A program made the position numbers and the translations under genes. Below are positions 20,046 to 28,617 of a stretch of DNA of 64,000 bases, in pieces. The notes below the pieces were generated by a model. That model made no database searches. It was not told where the DNA came from and saw nothing but the letters and a program-made list of their open reading frames with translations. Position 1 is the stretch's first letter, and each line of letters begins with the position of its first letter. The DNA lies in the NCBI RefSeq assembly GCF_003816055.1, contig NZ_CP033906.1, forward strand, positions 248,001 through 312,000, in the 5' to 3' direction. Source of the DNA: Bacillus sp. FJAT-42376 (lineage in GTDB: Bacteria > Bacillota > Bacilli > Bacillales > Bacillaceae).

Positions 20046-20675
20046 ATGCAAAACCAAAACATGAATCCAAATGGCCAGCAGCAGATGCCAAATATGCAGA
20101 TGAACCCTGCCCATTCCAATGACCATGGAGGCCATGAACTATTTGACGCCCATGAAGTGATTGCCGGGATCATCTCGATGCTCGATCAATACCAGATGTA
20201 CGAGCAGCATATGAAGGATCCGGAGCTGAAAGACATCGCCCGGCGCCAATGTGCCTTCGTTACCCAGCTGTACAATACCATTGTGGATGCCTTCTCAACC
20301 GGACAAAAACCCGCTGTTTCAACACAGGTGTATAAAATGGCGCAGAACAACGACACGGCTTACGGCATCAAGCCAGGTCAGCCAAAAAAGCCCAACCAAT
20401 CCATCGCTGAGCTTTCCGATCAGGGGCTTTCCGCTTATATGCTTGGAAACACCAAATCACTGGCCACCCTGCTCTCCATGACCGCTCTCGAAATGACCAA
20501 TCCCGTGCTGCGCCGTGTCATTGCCGACAGCGTTCCGAACTTTATTGAATTAAGCTACGAAATTTTCCTTTATCAGAACAAGCACGGCTACTATCAGGTT
20601 CCGCAGCTTATGCCGCAGGACATGAACGCCATGCTGAACAGCTATGCGAAAGTACCGGGGAAATTGATGCATTAA
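20046..20675 (+). CDS. CotF-family spore coat protein
   Basis: The 209-residue protein has a low-complexity N-terminus rich in N, Q and M (residues 1-25) and a His-containing linker. The Coat_F domain follows (EVIAGIISMLDQYQMYEQHMKDPELKDIARRQ is its start, residues about 37-68, written across the domain). CotF-like proteins are deposited in the spore coat. The second half repeats the helical pattern (LSAYMLGNTKSLATLL). AGGAGGG precedes the ATG. A possible sporulation promoter lies upstream and its own terminator downstream, so it is a single-gene unit. Confidence 0.85.
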   Translation: MQNQNMNPNGQQQMPNMQMNPAHSNDHGGHELFDAHEVIAGIISMLDQYQMYEQHMKDPELKDIARRQCAFVTQLYNTIVDAFSTGQKPAVSTQVYKMAQNNDTAYGIKPGQPKKPNQSIAELSDQGLSAYMLGNTKSLATLLSMTALEMTNPVLRRVIADSVPNFIELSYEIFLYQNKHGYYQVPQLMPQDMNAMLNSYAKVPGKLMH

Positions 20676-20681
20676 TGGGGA

Positions 20682-20713
20682 GGGCTGGGACATCTTATGG
20701 TCCAGCCTTTTTA
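20682..20713 (+). terminator. Terminator after the CotF-like gene
   Basis: GGCTGGGAC pairs with GTCCAGCC, followed by TTTTT. Confidence 0.8.
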
Positions 20714-20831
20714 TTACTAATCCCTCTTGAGGCAGTTTCGTATAAGAAAACGGTCTCCTTAGATATAATGGACTTAAATCACTACTTCTTCCCTTACATA
20801 TGAACTCAATTGATGAAAGGAGAGCATTCAC

Positions 20832-21872
20832 TTGAAAGCAATTCAAGTAACCGGCTACGGCGGTGTAGATAAGCTGAAGCTAGCTGAACTGCTTGTCCCA
20901 GAGCCGAAAGACCATGAAGTATTGGTTCAGGTGAAAGCCTGTGCCATTAACAATACGGAAATTTGGATGAGAGAAGGAGCATACGGAACCGAATCAAAAT
21001 CAGGCTGGAAGCCGGAAGGTGTCGACTTTCCCCGGATACCGGGTTCTGATATAGCAGGCAGAATCGTGAAAGTGGGACATGCGGTGAATGAGACAATGAT
21101 CGGAAAAGACGTGGTCCTCTTTCCTTTCACCTCCAGCGGAGAACCTGGCCATGAGCATATTTCAGAAGATATGTCCTTCCTCGGTTCTGAATACGATGGC
21201 GGCTATGCAGAATATGTCGTGTGGCCTGCAGACCTTTGCTACGAAATGCCCCTTCCTGAATATACAAAAAGTGCGGTTTTTTCCGTCAGTGGCTTAACAG
21301 CCTGGCATATGAACGAGCAAATCCAGATTCAGCAAGGGGATACTGTGATGGTCACAGGGGCAAACGGCGGAGTAGGCTCCTTAAACGTCCAAATCGCCTC
21401 CCGCGTATTCGGAGCCACTGTCATCGCCATTGTCGGCGATCTGGCACTGGAAGAAAGAATGAAAGAACTAGGTGCCTCACATGTGCTATCCTACAAATCC
21501 GGAATGCTTGCTGAAGAAATCCAAGCAGTGAATGGCGGTCCGGTTGATGCTGTCCTAGACGTGGTCGGAGATCCCCTGTTCTCTACCTCCCTGAAAGTTT
21601 TAAAGAATGGAGGGAAGTTCTGCACCTCAGGATCCGCCGGCGGCCAAAAGACAGAGCTTGATTTAAGAACGCTCTACTTAAAACATATCACCCTCTATGG
21701 CTCCGTCTTGGGAACCAGAGCGGAATTCCAGCAACTGCTCCTTGCAATCTCTGCAGGAAAAATCAAGCCGGTTATAGACCGAACCTTTCCTCTGGAGGAG
21801 GCAAAGGAAGCACAGGTTTATTTTAAAAATTCCGGAAAATCCGGGAAGATTGTGCTGCTTCCAGAGAATTGA
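20832..21872 (+). CDS. Zinc-less medium-chain dehydrogenase/quinone reductase-like protein
   Basis: The 346-residue MDR-superfamily protein has an N-terminal GroES-like domain with the PRIPGSDIAGRIVKVG motif and a Rossmann domain with VTGANGGVGSLNVQIA (about residues 174-189) to bind NADPH. The structural-zinc cysteines of alcohol dehydrogenases are not seen, which points to the quinone oxidoreductase/enoyl reductase branch. It probably reduces an alkenal or quinone with NADPH; the substrate is unknown. GAAAGGAG precedes the ATG. Single gene with a terminator after it. Confidence 0.85.
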   Translation: MKAIQVTGYGGVDKLKLAELLVPEPKDHEVLVQVKACAINNTEIWMREGAYGTESKSGWKPEGVDFPRIPGSDIAGRIVKVGHAVNETMIGKDVVLFPFTSSGEPGHEHISEDMSFLGSEYDGGYAEYVVWPADLCYEMPLPEYTKSAVFSVSGLTAWHMNEQIQIQQGDTVMVTGANGGVGSLNVQIASRVFGATVIAIVGDLALEERMKELGASHVLSYKSGMLAEEIQAVNGGPVDAVLDVVGDPLFSTSLKVLKNGGKFCTSGSAGGQKTELDLRTLYLKHITLYGSVLGTRAEFQQLLLAISAGKIKPVIDRTFPLEEAKEAQVYFKNSGKSGKIVLLPEN

Positions 21873-21882
21873 TTTTTCCAGC

Positions 21883-21914
21883 AAAAAAACTCGTCATCCA
21901 TTGACGAGTTTTTC
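21883..21914. terminator. Bidirectional terminator
   Basis: AACTCGTCA pairs with TGACGAGTT with A- and T-runs outside, between convergent genes ending at 21872 and 21932. Confidence 0.88.
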
Positions 21915-21931
21915 TGTCTCTATCAAGTCCC

Positions 21932-22804
21932 TTATACTAAACCTTCCGGCACCTTAAGAGCGTTTAACACATGCTCAATGGCGTGCGCCACGCCATTTTC
22001 ATCGTTGGTTAATGTAACAAAGTCGCTCTTTCCTTTGATTTCTTCCACCGCGTTGCCCATGGCGACAGAGAATCCAGCGGCTTCGAACATTGGCACGTCA
22101 TTGAACTGATCGCCGATGGCAATGGTATCTTCAAGAGGAATATTGAAATACCGGGCCATAATCTTCAGGCCATTTCCCTTATTTCCGTTGATGTTCATCA
22201 CTTCAATGTTAAAAGAAGATGATGACGTGACATAGCCGCCCTCAATAGCTTTCGTGGCCGTCAATAACCGGCTCTTTTGAACCGGATCCAAGACGAGCAT
22301 AAAAAACTTCTGGATTTTTAAATCCTCATCCATCAGCAGGCTCCGGATATCATCAAAGGTCTGTGATTCATCCGGCATATTCGTCATCTTGCCGAAGTTC
22401 TCATCCACATAATATTCCTCCGGTACCGCTCCAGAGGACAAAACGGTTTTCAGGCGTTCCGGCCACTCCCGGTGAAAATAAATGCCTTTATTTGTATAGA
22501 TTTTAAAAGGAATGCCTTCCTTCTCCGCTTCTTCCGCAATGACTTGATTCTGGCTATCCGTTAAGGAGGTCAGCTCCAAAAGCTTTCCATCCGCAAACAC
22601 AGCCGTTCCGTTGCTCCCGCCGATCGGAAGCGTCAAGCCATATCGCCCCAGTACCTCATGAATGGACTCTGGGGCCCTTCCGGACAGCACCATCACTTTA
22701 TGTCCAAGGCTTTGGGCTTTTTTAATCGCTTCGATATTTTCAGGACTGATCTCATTTCTGGATGATAACGTCGTCCCATCCATATCAAGTGCAAATAATT
22801 TCAT
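21932..22804 (-). CDS. Cof-type HAD phosphatase
   Basis: The 290-residue protein belongs to HAD superfamily IIB. Motif I is ALDMDGTTL (D7 and D9 the nucleophile and acid/base), motif II is MVLSGRAPES, the lysine motif III is in NKGNGLKIM, and motif IV is AIGDQFNDVPMFEAAG. Relatives dephosphorylate sugar phosphates, flavin precursors or nucleotides with magnesium, so a specific substrate cannot be named; YwtE-like proteins are similar in size. AAAGGAG precedes the ATG. Single gene. Confidence 0.9.
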   Translation of the reverse strand: MKLFALDMDGTTLSSRNEISPENIEAIKKAQSLGHKVMVLSGRAPESIHEVLGRYGLTLPIGGSNGTAVFADGKLLELTSLTDSQNQVIAEEAEKEGIPFKIYTNKGIYFHREWPERLKTVLSSGAVPEEYYVDENFGKMTNMPDESQTFDDIRSLLMDEDLKIQKFFMLVLDPVQKSRLLTATKAIEGGYVTSSSSFNIEVMNINGNKGNGLKIMARYFNIPLEDTIAIGDQFNDVPMFEAAGFSVAMGNAVEEIKGKSDFVTLTNDENGVAHAIEHVLNALKVPEGLV

Positions 22805-22969
22805 TTTACATTTCTCCTTTCAGAGCAAACTGCCTACTAAATTATAACGCTTTTGAACAGGGAACTAAATGGAATTGCTTAGCATTCTATTTTATTGGAA
22901 AAATAAAATTGGAGGGAAGGTGAGTTCGGAAATTTCCTGAAAACAGGATTTTATGGTGTGACAGGCTAA

Positions 22970-23005
22970 AAAAGATGCAGCGGCAAAAAACCGCTGCACT
23001 TTTTA
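22970..23005 (-). terminator. Terminator of the lipoprotein gene
   Basis: GCAGCGG pairs with CCGCTGC; read leftwards it is followed by a T-run, 12 bases after the stop at 23017. Confidence 0.85.
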
Positions 23006-23016
23006 TGTATAACGAC

Positions 23017-24138
23017 TTACTGATAATTAATAAATGCCGGTGCCGGATCGAGCGCCAATACTTCCTTAGGCGTCATGAGCGGCTTATCATTTTTAAAGAA
23101 CAGCTTAAATCCGCCGTATTGAATGGGCTGTTTTTGCACAAGCAGATGATAGCCGGATGTTTTCAGCGATGGCGCTCCAAATCCATCACTGTTTAATACA
23201 ACCTCCACATTTTTGGCCGCATGAATGGCACTCTTGCTGCTGATAATTTTTTCTGCAAATTGATGGACAACGACGACTTTGTCCGGAAGTCCGTTCTCAT
23301 CCGCAAGTCGGGATACATATTCAATCGCTTCCTGAATGTCTTTCCCATCGACATGGCCTAAATTCTCTCCCGGAACCTGCCCCTGTTTCACGTGAAACTC
23401 CGTGTCAATCGCTAAATGAATATTTGGTCTTTTTAAATATTTTTCCAGTGCTTTCACTTGGTTCATCACAGAGTCACGGCCAAGCTGAACATCCAAGAAA
23501 ATAAGGGCATGATTTTCTTCTGCCAGCTTCGCATACTTCTCGATATCGGCGGCTGGAGTGGAGTTCACATAAAGCCCCTTATCCCCCGGGGTTCGCTGGG
23601 CTATGGTCGTAATCAGTTCAATTGCAGGAATCGCAGGTCTTTTAGGATCCAGCTCAGAATATGCCCGGGTCTGCTCCATCAGCTTATCCATGAAATCCTC
23701 TGGACTATGTTCTCCTAGGATCCCCATGTGAACGGAATGAGGATTTCCATAATACGCAACGATTCGATGGTCTTGGAGCGGTCCCTCTGTCTGGTCCGCT
23801 ACACCTTTTTGAAGCGTTTGACCGAACGGCACGCTTCTTTCCCTGCTGCCTCCATGCGCTTCTGCTGTAGTAATTTGGGCCAGCTGCTCTCTTTTATAAT
23901 TCGTTTCCAGCGGCTTGGCCTTTTCAGAAGGCTCGATCGCCTTATAATTCGCACTCATGGCAAATCTCGGAGAATCCGCAATCTTTTCTGTATCATAGAA
24001 CGGGTCATCAGAGGTCCATTTCAACTCCTCGCTAAGATCCGATAGCGGCTCCCCGGAAGTGACCTCCTGAGAACAGCCCGCTAAAAATAAAAACGGCATC
24101 ACGCCTAAACAAACTCCAGCCCTTATTCTTTTTCTCAA
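23017..24138 (-). CDS. Lipoprotein of unknown function, probable barrel fold
   Basis: The 373-residue protein has a basic N-terminus, a hydrophobic stretch and the lipobox FLAGC (cysteine at residue 22), so it should be anchored outside the membrane. After a polar linker (about residues 30-125) the rest alternates strands and helices (RIVAYYGNPHSVHMGILG, HALIFLDVQLGRDS, IHLAIDTEFHV, KVVVVHQFAEK, VEVVLNSDGFG), with Asp/Glu at strand ends, as in a TIM-barrel hydrolase. I do not recognise the family. No partner genes lie beside it; it has its own terminator. Confidence 0.75.
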   Translation of the reverse strand: MRKRIRAGVCLGVMPFLFLAGCSQEVTSGEPLSDLSEELKWTSDDPFYDTEKIADSPRFAMSANYKAIEPSEKAKPLETNYKREQLAQITTAEAHGGSRERSVPFGQTLQKGVADQTEGPLQDHRIVAYYGNPHSVHMGILGEHSPEDFMDKLMEQTRAYSELDPKRPAIPAIELITTIAQRTPGDKGLYVNSTPAADIEKYAKLAEENHALIFLDVQLGRDSVMNQVKALEKYLKRPNIHLAIDTEFHVKQGQVPGENLGHVDGKDIQEAIEYVSRLADENGLPDKVVVVHQFAEKIISSKSAIHAAKNVEVVLNSDGFGAPSLKTSGYHLLVQKQPIQYGGFKLFFKNDKPLMTPKEVLALDPAPAFINYQ

Positions 24139-24278
24139 ATTATCCCACCTACTATTTCCTATTTCACCAGATGAACGCGACTTTTAGACAACATTCTACA
24201 AGTCTATGATAACTGAAAATAAGATAAGTTTCAGGAGTCCTTGTTCTTACTTGGCAGCTTGCTTGGTCCAGTAAAAAT

Positions 24279-24319
24279 AAAAAACGCAGAAAGGATATTA
24301 AACTCCTTCTGCGTTTTTA
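24279..24319. terminator. Bidirectional hairpin terminator
   Basis: AAAACGCAGAAAGGA pairs with TCCTTCTGCGTTTT, in the gap between 24138 and 24434. It has no gene directly feeding it from the left except antisense read-through. Confidence 0.75.
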
Positions 24320-24393
24320 CCATTAGAATCCATCCTTTGCCCCCGCAATGAATTCATGTGTACCTCTCCCAATCTTCTTATTTATTATTCAAA

Positions 24394-24430
24394 ATAAAAA
24401 GGGCATTCCTGCAGCCAGCAATGCCCCCCA
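24394..24430 (-). terminator. Terminator of the YiaAB protein gene
   Basis: GGGCATT and AATGCCC form the stem; leftward reading ends in a T-run. Confidence 0.8.
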
Positions 24431-24433
24431 TTT

Positions 24434-24904
24434 TTAATCTCTTCCTCTGGCTACCTGTGTATCCCGGATGTTTTTCTGAATCGTAATGGCCGCAAATAAA
24501 CTAAGAACAAAGGCCATTCCGTAAAATCCTTTTTCACTTAAAACAATACTTCCCGCGTTATAAAGTCCGATGGCCATTAACGCAACCGCTACAATCACGG
24601 CAAACCAGCTGAGTCCATAATAAATACCCGAAACCGGGATATCCTCTTCCTTATCTCGGACCGCTTTTTGAAGGGAGACCGCTGCGTACAGCCCGAAGAT
24701 TAGCACGGCAAAATAATACCCTTTTTCATTCAGCTGCATTCCGGCATTGAACAAACCGATCAAATAAGCCGCCACTCCGACTACCAGCGCGGCCCAGCTC
24801 GCCCCTTTAAAAGCAGCCGTCGGTTCGCCTTCTTTTCTTTCCGCCTTTACCTTTGGCGGTCGTTCATCGCCCATCAATAACGGGTTTTCATTCAAGTCAG
24901 CCAT
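24434..24904 (-). CDS. YiaA/YiaB-family inner membrane protein
   Basis: The 156-residue protein has a 30-residue polar N-terminus and four membrane helices arranged as two YiaAB two-helix units: [21 protein letters not shown]...[20 protein letters not shown] and [22 protein letters not shown]...[20 protein letters not shown] (each written in part). Each unit ends in a positively charged K-x-x-R-D motif ([16 protein letters not shown]), an internal repeat. Function of the family is unknown. The ATG at 24904 follows GGGGAG; an upstream ATG at 24967 lacks a site. Single gene. Confidence 0.8.
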   Translation of the reverse strand: MADLNENPLLMGDERPPKVKAERKEGEPTAAFKGASWAALVVGVAAYLIGLFNAGMQLNEKGYYFAVLIFGLYAAVSLQKAVRDKEEDIPVSGIYYGLSWFAVIVAVALMAIGLYNAGSIVLSEKGFYGMAFVLSLFAAITIQKNIRDTQVARGRD

Positions 24905-25115
24905 CGTTCGCTCCCCTTTACAATCATTCATCATATAAATACCACATTCTGTTAATACAAAACTCATTATAGCAATTATTTACATATGTATGTTGCGATT
25001 GTTTTCTCCAAATGGAAATATTTTAGAACCCTGCCTGATTAATTACCAACATGTTTTATGGTATGATAGGTGAATTGTTTATCCATAATCCATTCATCCA
25101 AGAAAAGAGGTACGT

Positions 25116-26324
25116 ATGCACACCAAAGAATTGACCAGGCGGCATTGGCTGCTCATCTTAACCCTCGCTTTATTAACGTTTGTTCTTGGCACGAGTGAAT
25201 TTGTGATCGTCGGCATTCTGACCGATATTTCCTCAAGCCTTCATATATCCAATTCAGAAGCAGGCACACTGGTTTCTGCTTTTGCGATAACATTTGCGGT
25301 TGCGACCCCGATCGTCATGTCCGCAACGAGCCATTTTCCAAAGCGTAAATGGATGCTCGGTTTAATTGGAGCTTTTATCATCCTGAATGCTCTGTGCGTC
25401 CTTTCGTCAAGCTATCTTCTGCTCCTTGTTCTTCGAATGGGGACGGCGATTGTGACAGGCGTTTTAATCTCCCTTGCTATGATGGTGGCAAGTGAAACGA
25501 TGCCGGCTGCCAAACGCGGCCTTGCCATCTCCTTTGTTTTTGGCGGATTTACTCTCGCAAATGTCGTCGGCGTTCCTATCGGGACGGTGATTGCAGACTG
25601 GTTTAACTGGAATGCAACCTTCCTGCTAACCACGTTCCTTGGGGGAATCGCCTTTATAGCGTCCTTTTTCATCCTGCCCGAGCTGCAAAATCAAGCCCGA
25701 AGCTCTATAAGGGACCAATTTTCTTTGCTGACACACCCGCGAATCCTAATGGCCTTCTTCATTCCTTCTCTTGGATTTGGCGCTACGTATGTGGTATTCA
25801 CATACCTCGTTCCCATCCTAAACGAAATGGCCGCACCGAGCAGCTCCATCAGCCTCATCCTGTTCGGCTACGGATTCATCTCAATTTTCAGCAACATCCT
25901 CGCAGGAAAAATTGCGAGCCATAATGCGATTGGAAGACTCCGGTTCGTGTTTCTCGTCCAGGCCATTGTTCTGATTGCTTTATACTGGACGACAAACGAT
26001 CTCATAAGCGGATTGGTGAACATCGGGCTGATGTCCCTGATGGCCATCCTGCTAACCACATCCACCCAGCTGTACCTAATTGACCTGGCCGGAATCTATC
26101 AGCCAAAAGCGACAGGCCTCGCCGCTTCACTCATGCCCGTCGCAAGCAACGTCGGCATCGCGTTCGGTTCCGCATTAGGCGGAATCGTTTACCATCAGGG
26201 AAGCTTGATGAATGTGACGTGGGTTGGGGGACTGGTGGCGGTTGCCGCGAGTGTGCTGACTTTTGTGAGTTATCGTCTGGATCAGAAAGACACCAAGAGG
26301 ACGGAGAAGCTGCGGGTCTCTTGA
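25116..26324 (+). CDS. MFS transporter, AraJ/DHA1-like
   Basis: The 402-residue protein has twelve membrane segments. The N-terminal half starts with the cluster FVLGTSEFVIVGILTDIS typical of the AraJ/YtbD/PbuE efflux group, and the helix 4-5 region has a GLAISFVFGGFTLANVVGVPIG stretch resembling antiporter motif C. It is probably an exporter of drugs, sugars or purines; substrate unknown. AAAGAGG precedes the ATG. A remnant of the last part of a similar gene lies at 27783-27855. Confidence 0.88.
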   Translation: MHTKELTRRHWLLILTLALLTFVLGTSEFVIVGILTDISSSLHISNSEAGTLVSAFAITFAVATPIVMSATSHFPKRKWMLGLIGAFIILNALCVLSSSYLLLLVLRMGTAIVTGVLISLAMMVASETMPAAKRGLAISFVFGGFTLANVVGVPIGTVIADWFNWNATFLLTTFLGGIAFIASFFILPELQNQARSSIRDQFSLLTHPRILMAFFIPSLGFGATYVVFTYLVPILNEMAAPSSSISLILFGYGFISIFSNILAGKIASHNAIGRLRFVFLVQAIVLIALYWTTNDLISGLVNIGLMSLMAILLTTSTQLYLIDLAGIYQPKATGLAASLMPVASNVGIAFGSALGGIVYHQGSLMNVTWVGGLVAVAASVLTFVSYRLDQKDTKRTEKLRVS

Positions 26325-26337
26325 TGTAATTTTTAAA

Positions 26338-26382
26338 GAAGTACCGAGGGCCATTGGTTGGTTCTTCGGTGCTTCTTTTTTA
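26338..26382 (+). terminator. Probable terminator after the MFS gene
   Basis: An imperfect stem of GTACCGAG with CTTCGGTGC is followed by a T-run. Confidence 0.55.
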
Positions 26383-26450
26383 AGGTGTTCGTTTTCGCTC
26401 CGTAAAGAACTCCATGCTTTCGATTTTTTTGTAAATGTGTGTAAACCCCC

Positions 26451-26473
26451 AAAAAAGCCGCATATGCGGCTTA
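26451..26473 (-). terminator. Terminator of the DUF5105 lipoprotein gene
   Basis: AAGCCGCATATGCGGCTT is a perfect short palindrome; the leftward strand continues into a T-run. Confidence 0.75.
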
Positions 26474-26504
26474 TTCAAGACCTCTTACATCCCTGCTCCG
26501 TTTA

Positions 26505-27563
26505 TCAGCGGGATCCTTTTGCAAATACATCTACTAGTGATTCAGTATTATAATCATTCGAATCAACCATCCACTTGCCATCCTTCTTCATCATTTTGAT
26601 TTCCAGCGGATCCCTTCCTGGCTGGACATCCAATGAATTCAGCACAGCAGGAAACTTCGACATGGCATAACTCTGACCTTTCTTCGTATCATAGTCATTG
26701 GTTTTTTCCCTATATTCGTCCTCTAAATCCGACATTTTGTCATATGAATCTCTTAAAGGCACAGTGGAATATTCAAGTTTAACGACCGCCCTGTCATTGG
26801 CAAATGCCTTTGGCTCAGCTTTAAGTTCAGCCTTTTGAGCCAATACAGATTTGTAGCTGGTATAGTGTTTGACCAATTCCTGCTCTGGAAGCGAATTATA
26901 GACAATGAGTTTCAAGCCGTCTTTGAATCCTGTTTTTGCTTCTTCCTGAAGTGCCTGTTTATCAGCGGAGACAAGCTTTTCAAAATCCGGATTTTCCTTA
27001 TCCAAATAAATAGTCTCAATATAGGCTGTTAAAGCTTTCGCCGGCTCCTCCATCTGATCCAGACTCTCTGCATATTTTTCGGTATCCAGTTTCAGGGTAA
27101 CTTCCTTTGTCTTTTTATAATCCTCCGTGCGCGCTGAAATGCCTATTTCATATTTCTCTCCCTTTTCCACATCAAAAAAAACAGGGATGGTCTTTTCTTT
27201 ATTGGCTCCGATACTCCCTGACATGTCTGCCTCCAACCCCAAATCAGTAGAATAGACAGACTTTTTCGGGCTCATTTCCTCTTCCCCTTTGTAAAGCTTG
27301 ATTCCATCCATTGAAGAGATAGTAAGAGATTTGTCTGAGGTGTTCTTTACCTTGAAATTGACCATGAGGACACCCGTATCCTTTTCCGATACACCGTCAT
27401 CTTCCCCAGTCAGTATGTACGAACCGTTTGCCACTGACACTTCTAACTGCTTGCCTTTACCTTCGCCTGCGTTTGCCTTTTCCCCTAATCCGCCCAGGCT
27501 GCATCCTGCTGGAACTGCCATCAGTATAGCCGTTAAAACTAGAAAACTTCCTTTTTTCATCAT
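26505..27563 (-). CDS. DUF5105-type lipoprotein
   Basis: The 352-residue lipoprotein has the lipobox VPAGC (cysteine at residue 21). An immunoglobulin-like N-terminal domain follows (about residues 38-155: VSVANGSYILTGEDDGV..LMVNFKVKNTSDKSLTI), as in DUF4352/DUF5105 proteins. A helical C-terminal half (about 165-345) ends with VQPGRDPLEIKMMKKDGKW, which resembles the NTF2/DUF4878-like end of these proteins. It should sit on the outer face of the membrane; function is unknown. GGGAGG precedes the tandem ATG codons. Single gene. Confidence 0.75.
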   Translation of the reverse strand: MMKKGSFLVLTAILMAVPAGCSLGGLGEKANAGEGKGKQLEVSVANGSYILTGEDDGVSEKDTGVLMVNFKVKNTSDKSLTISSMDGIKLYKGEEEMSPKKSVYSTDLGLEADMSGSIGANKEKTIPVFFDVEKGEKYEIGISARTEDYKKTKEVTLKLDTEKYAESLDQMEEPAKALTAYIETIYLDKENPDFEKLVSADKQALQEEAKTGFKDGLKLIVYNSLPEQELVKHYTSYKSVLAQKAELKAEPKAFANDRAVVKLEYSTVPLRDSYDKMSDLEDEYREKTNDYDTKKGQSYAMSKFPAVLNSLDVQPGRDPLEIKMMKKDGKWMVDSNDYNTESLVDVFAKGSR

Positions 27564-27782
27564 TCAAAAATCCTCCCAGTTCTTTCGATTGTATCCGCCG
27601 TGTTTCGATATCCCATTTCCCCCTAATTTGGAAACATAAACCATAAAAACGTGACTATTGATTGGTTTTTTAATTGCATACAGGAAAGCACCGGGACGGT
27701 TCGTCCTCGTGCTTCTGGGGAGAATCGTTTTTCCATTTCACGTCAGAATCGTTTTCGTAGAATTATTTTACTATCAAGAGAT

Positions 27783-27855
27783 TTCGGGGACTGGCTGTAA
27801 TTGCTGCAAATATGCTGACTTTTGTGAGTGAACGGCTGAACAGTAAAAATAGACA
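27783..27855 (+). pseudogene. Remnant of an MFS transporter C-terminus
   Basis: The frame reads GLAVIAANMLTFVSERLNSK, aligning with the end of the MFS protein at 25116-26324 (GLVAVAASVLTFVSYRLDQK). The DNA is also alike, with an identical GTGAGT-containing 3' part. No matching sequence precedes it, so only the last roughly 25 codons survive. Confidence 0.7.
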
Positions 27856-27885
27856 CCCGCAGCAGCGGGGAGCTGCGGGTGTCTT
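27852..27885. terminator. Hairpin after the MFS remnant
   Basis: GACACCCGCAGC pairs with GCTGCGGGTGTC. It probably was the terminator of the lost transporter gene; the T-run is short. Confidence 0.55.
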
Positions 27886-28104
27886 GATGGAACTTCATCA
27901 CAAATTGACATAATGAGCAAAAAGAACATGGATTGGTCCTTTTTGAATCTGGTGCTATGAAACACGCTGATGGGGTTTACTGAGGTTTTCGTTTATAGCA
28001 ATTAGTATAAACATGTAGAAAGCCCAAAAGTTAAGTATAATAATAAGCGCTGGAATACCCCCAACAAGCAGGTAGAAAGCTATTAGTTGGGATAGGAGGA
28101 AACG

Positions 28105-28536
28105 ATGATCTCACTTCACAGGATTTTAAAATTGCGTGATTTGGAAATATTCCATGTATTACAGAACGGAAATATGTTAGCTTACGCCGTAATTGAGGAT
28201 ACTAGACATCCTCTTACAGAAGAGGATAAAAAAATCGACCCTTTGTGTTATATGGATGATGAAGACCTTCATGCGATTTTAAACGTGTTTAAGATCTCAT
28301 TCGTTCATGACAAAGCTCTTACAAAGCAAGACTCCGTAACCTTGAGAACGTACTTCGCGGATTTTGTAAACACTACAAATATGACGAATTTCTTGATGAA
28401 AGAATACATCCAAGAAGACCTTTATGATCACGATGACCAAATAGAATCGTTCAATAGGATTTTGCAAAATATAGGTTCAAGCTACAGGATTAATGAATTT
28501 GACGAAAAAAATTGGATTTATTTATCTCAGGATTGA
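28105..28536 (+). CDS. Hypothetical protein, paralogue of 60486-60923
   Basis: The 143-residue soluble protein is acidic. I do not recognise the family. It shares with the reverse-strand gene at 60486 the patterns LRLRD/LKLRD-x-EIF near residue 10, VIED-x-R-x-PL near 33, a central DDL and FAD, and the C-terminal GSSY...YLSQD. The ATG follows GATAGGAGG. The 140 bases upstream contain an inverted repeat (CCCAAC/GTTGGG) that could form a stem near the ribosome site. A terminator follows. Single gene. Confidence 0.75.
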   Translation: MISLHRILKLRDLEIFHVLQNGNMLAYAVIEDTRHPLTEEDKKIDPLCYMDDEDLHAILNVFKISFVHDKALTKQDSVTLRTYFADFVNTTNMTNFLMKEYIQEDLYDHDDQIESFNRILQNIGSSYRINEFDEKNWIYLSQD

Positions 28537-28566
28537 TACTCTAAATAGAACGCTGCTAAGTTGAAA

Positions 28567-28605
28567 TGAAACCGCCAATCCGCAAAGGATAGGGCGGTTT
28601 CGTTC
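28567..28605. terminator. Bidirectional terminator
   Basis: GAAACCGCC pairs with GGCGGTTTC, with an inner TCC/GGA pair. It lies between convergent genes ending at 28536 and 28618. Confidence 0.8.
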
Positions 28606-28617
28606 GCGGATGGACTC

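Larger units (their letters stand above)
27564..28104. other. Gap with a gene remnant and a hairpin
   Basis: Apart from the MFS remnant (27783-27855) and the hairpin at 27852-27885, I see one further stem (AAGCAC..GGAC / GTCC..GTGCTT, about 27684-27713) and a TATAAT-like -10 at about 28036 in front of the gene at 28105. Confidence 0.5.
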
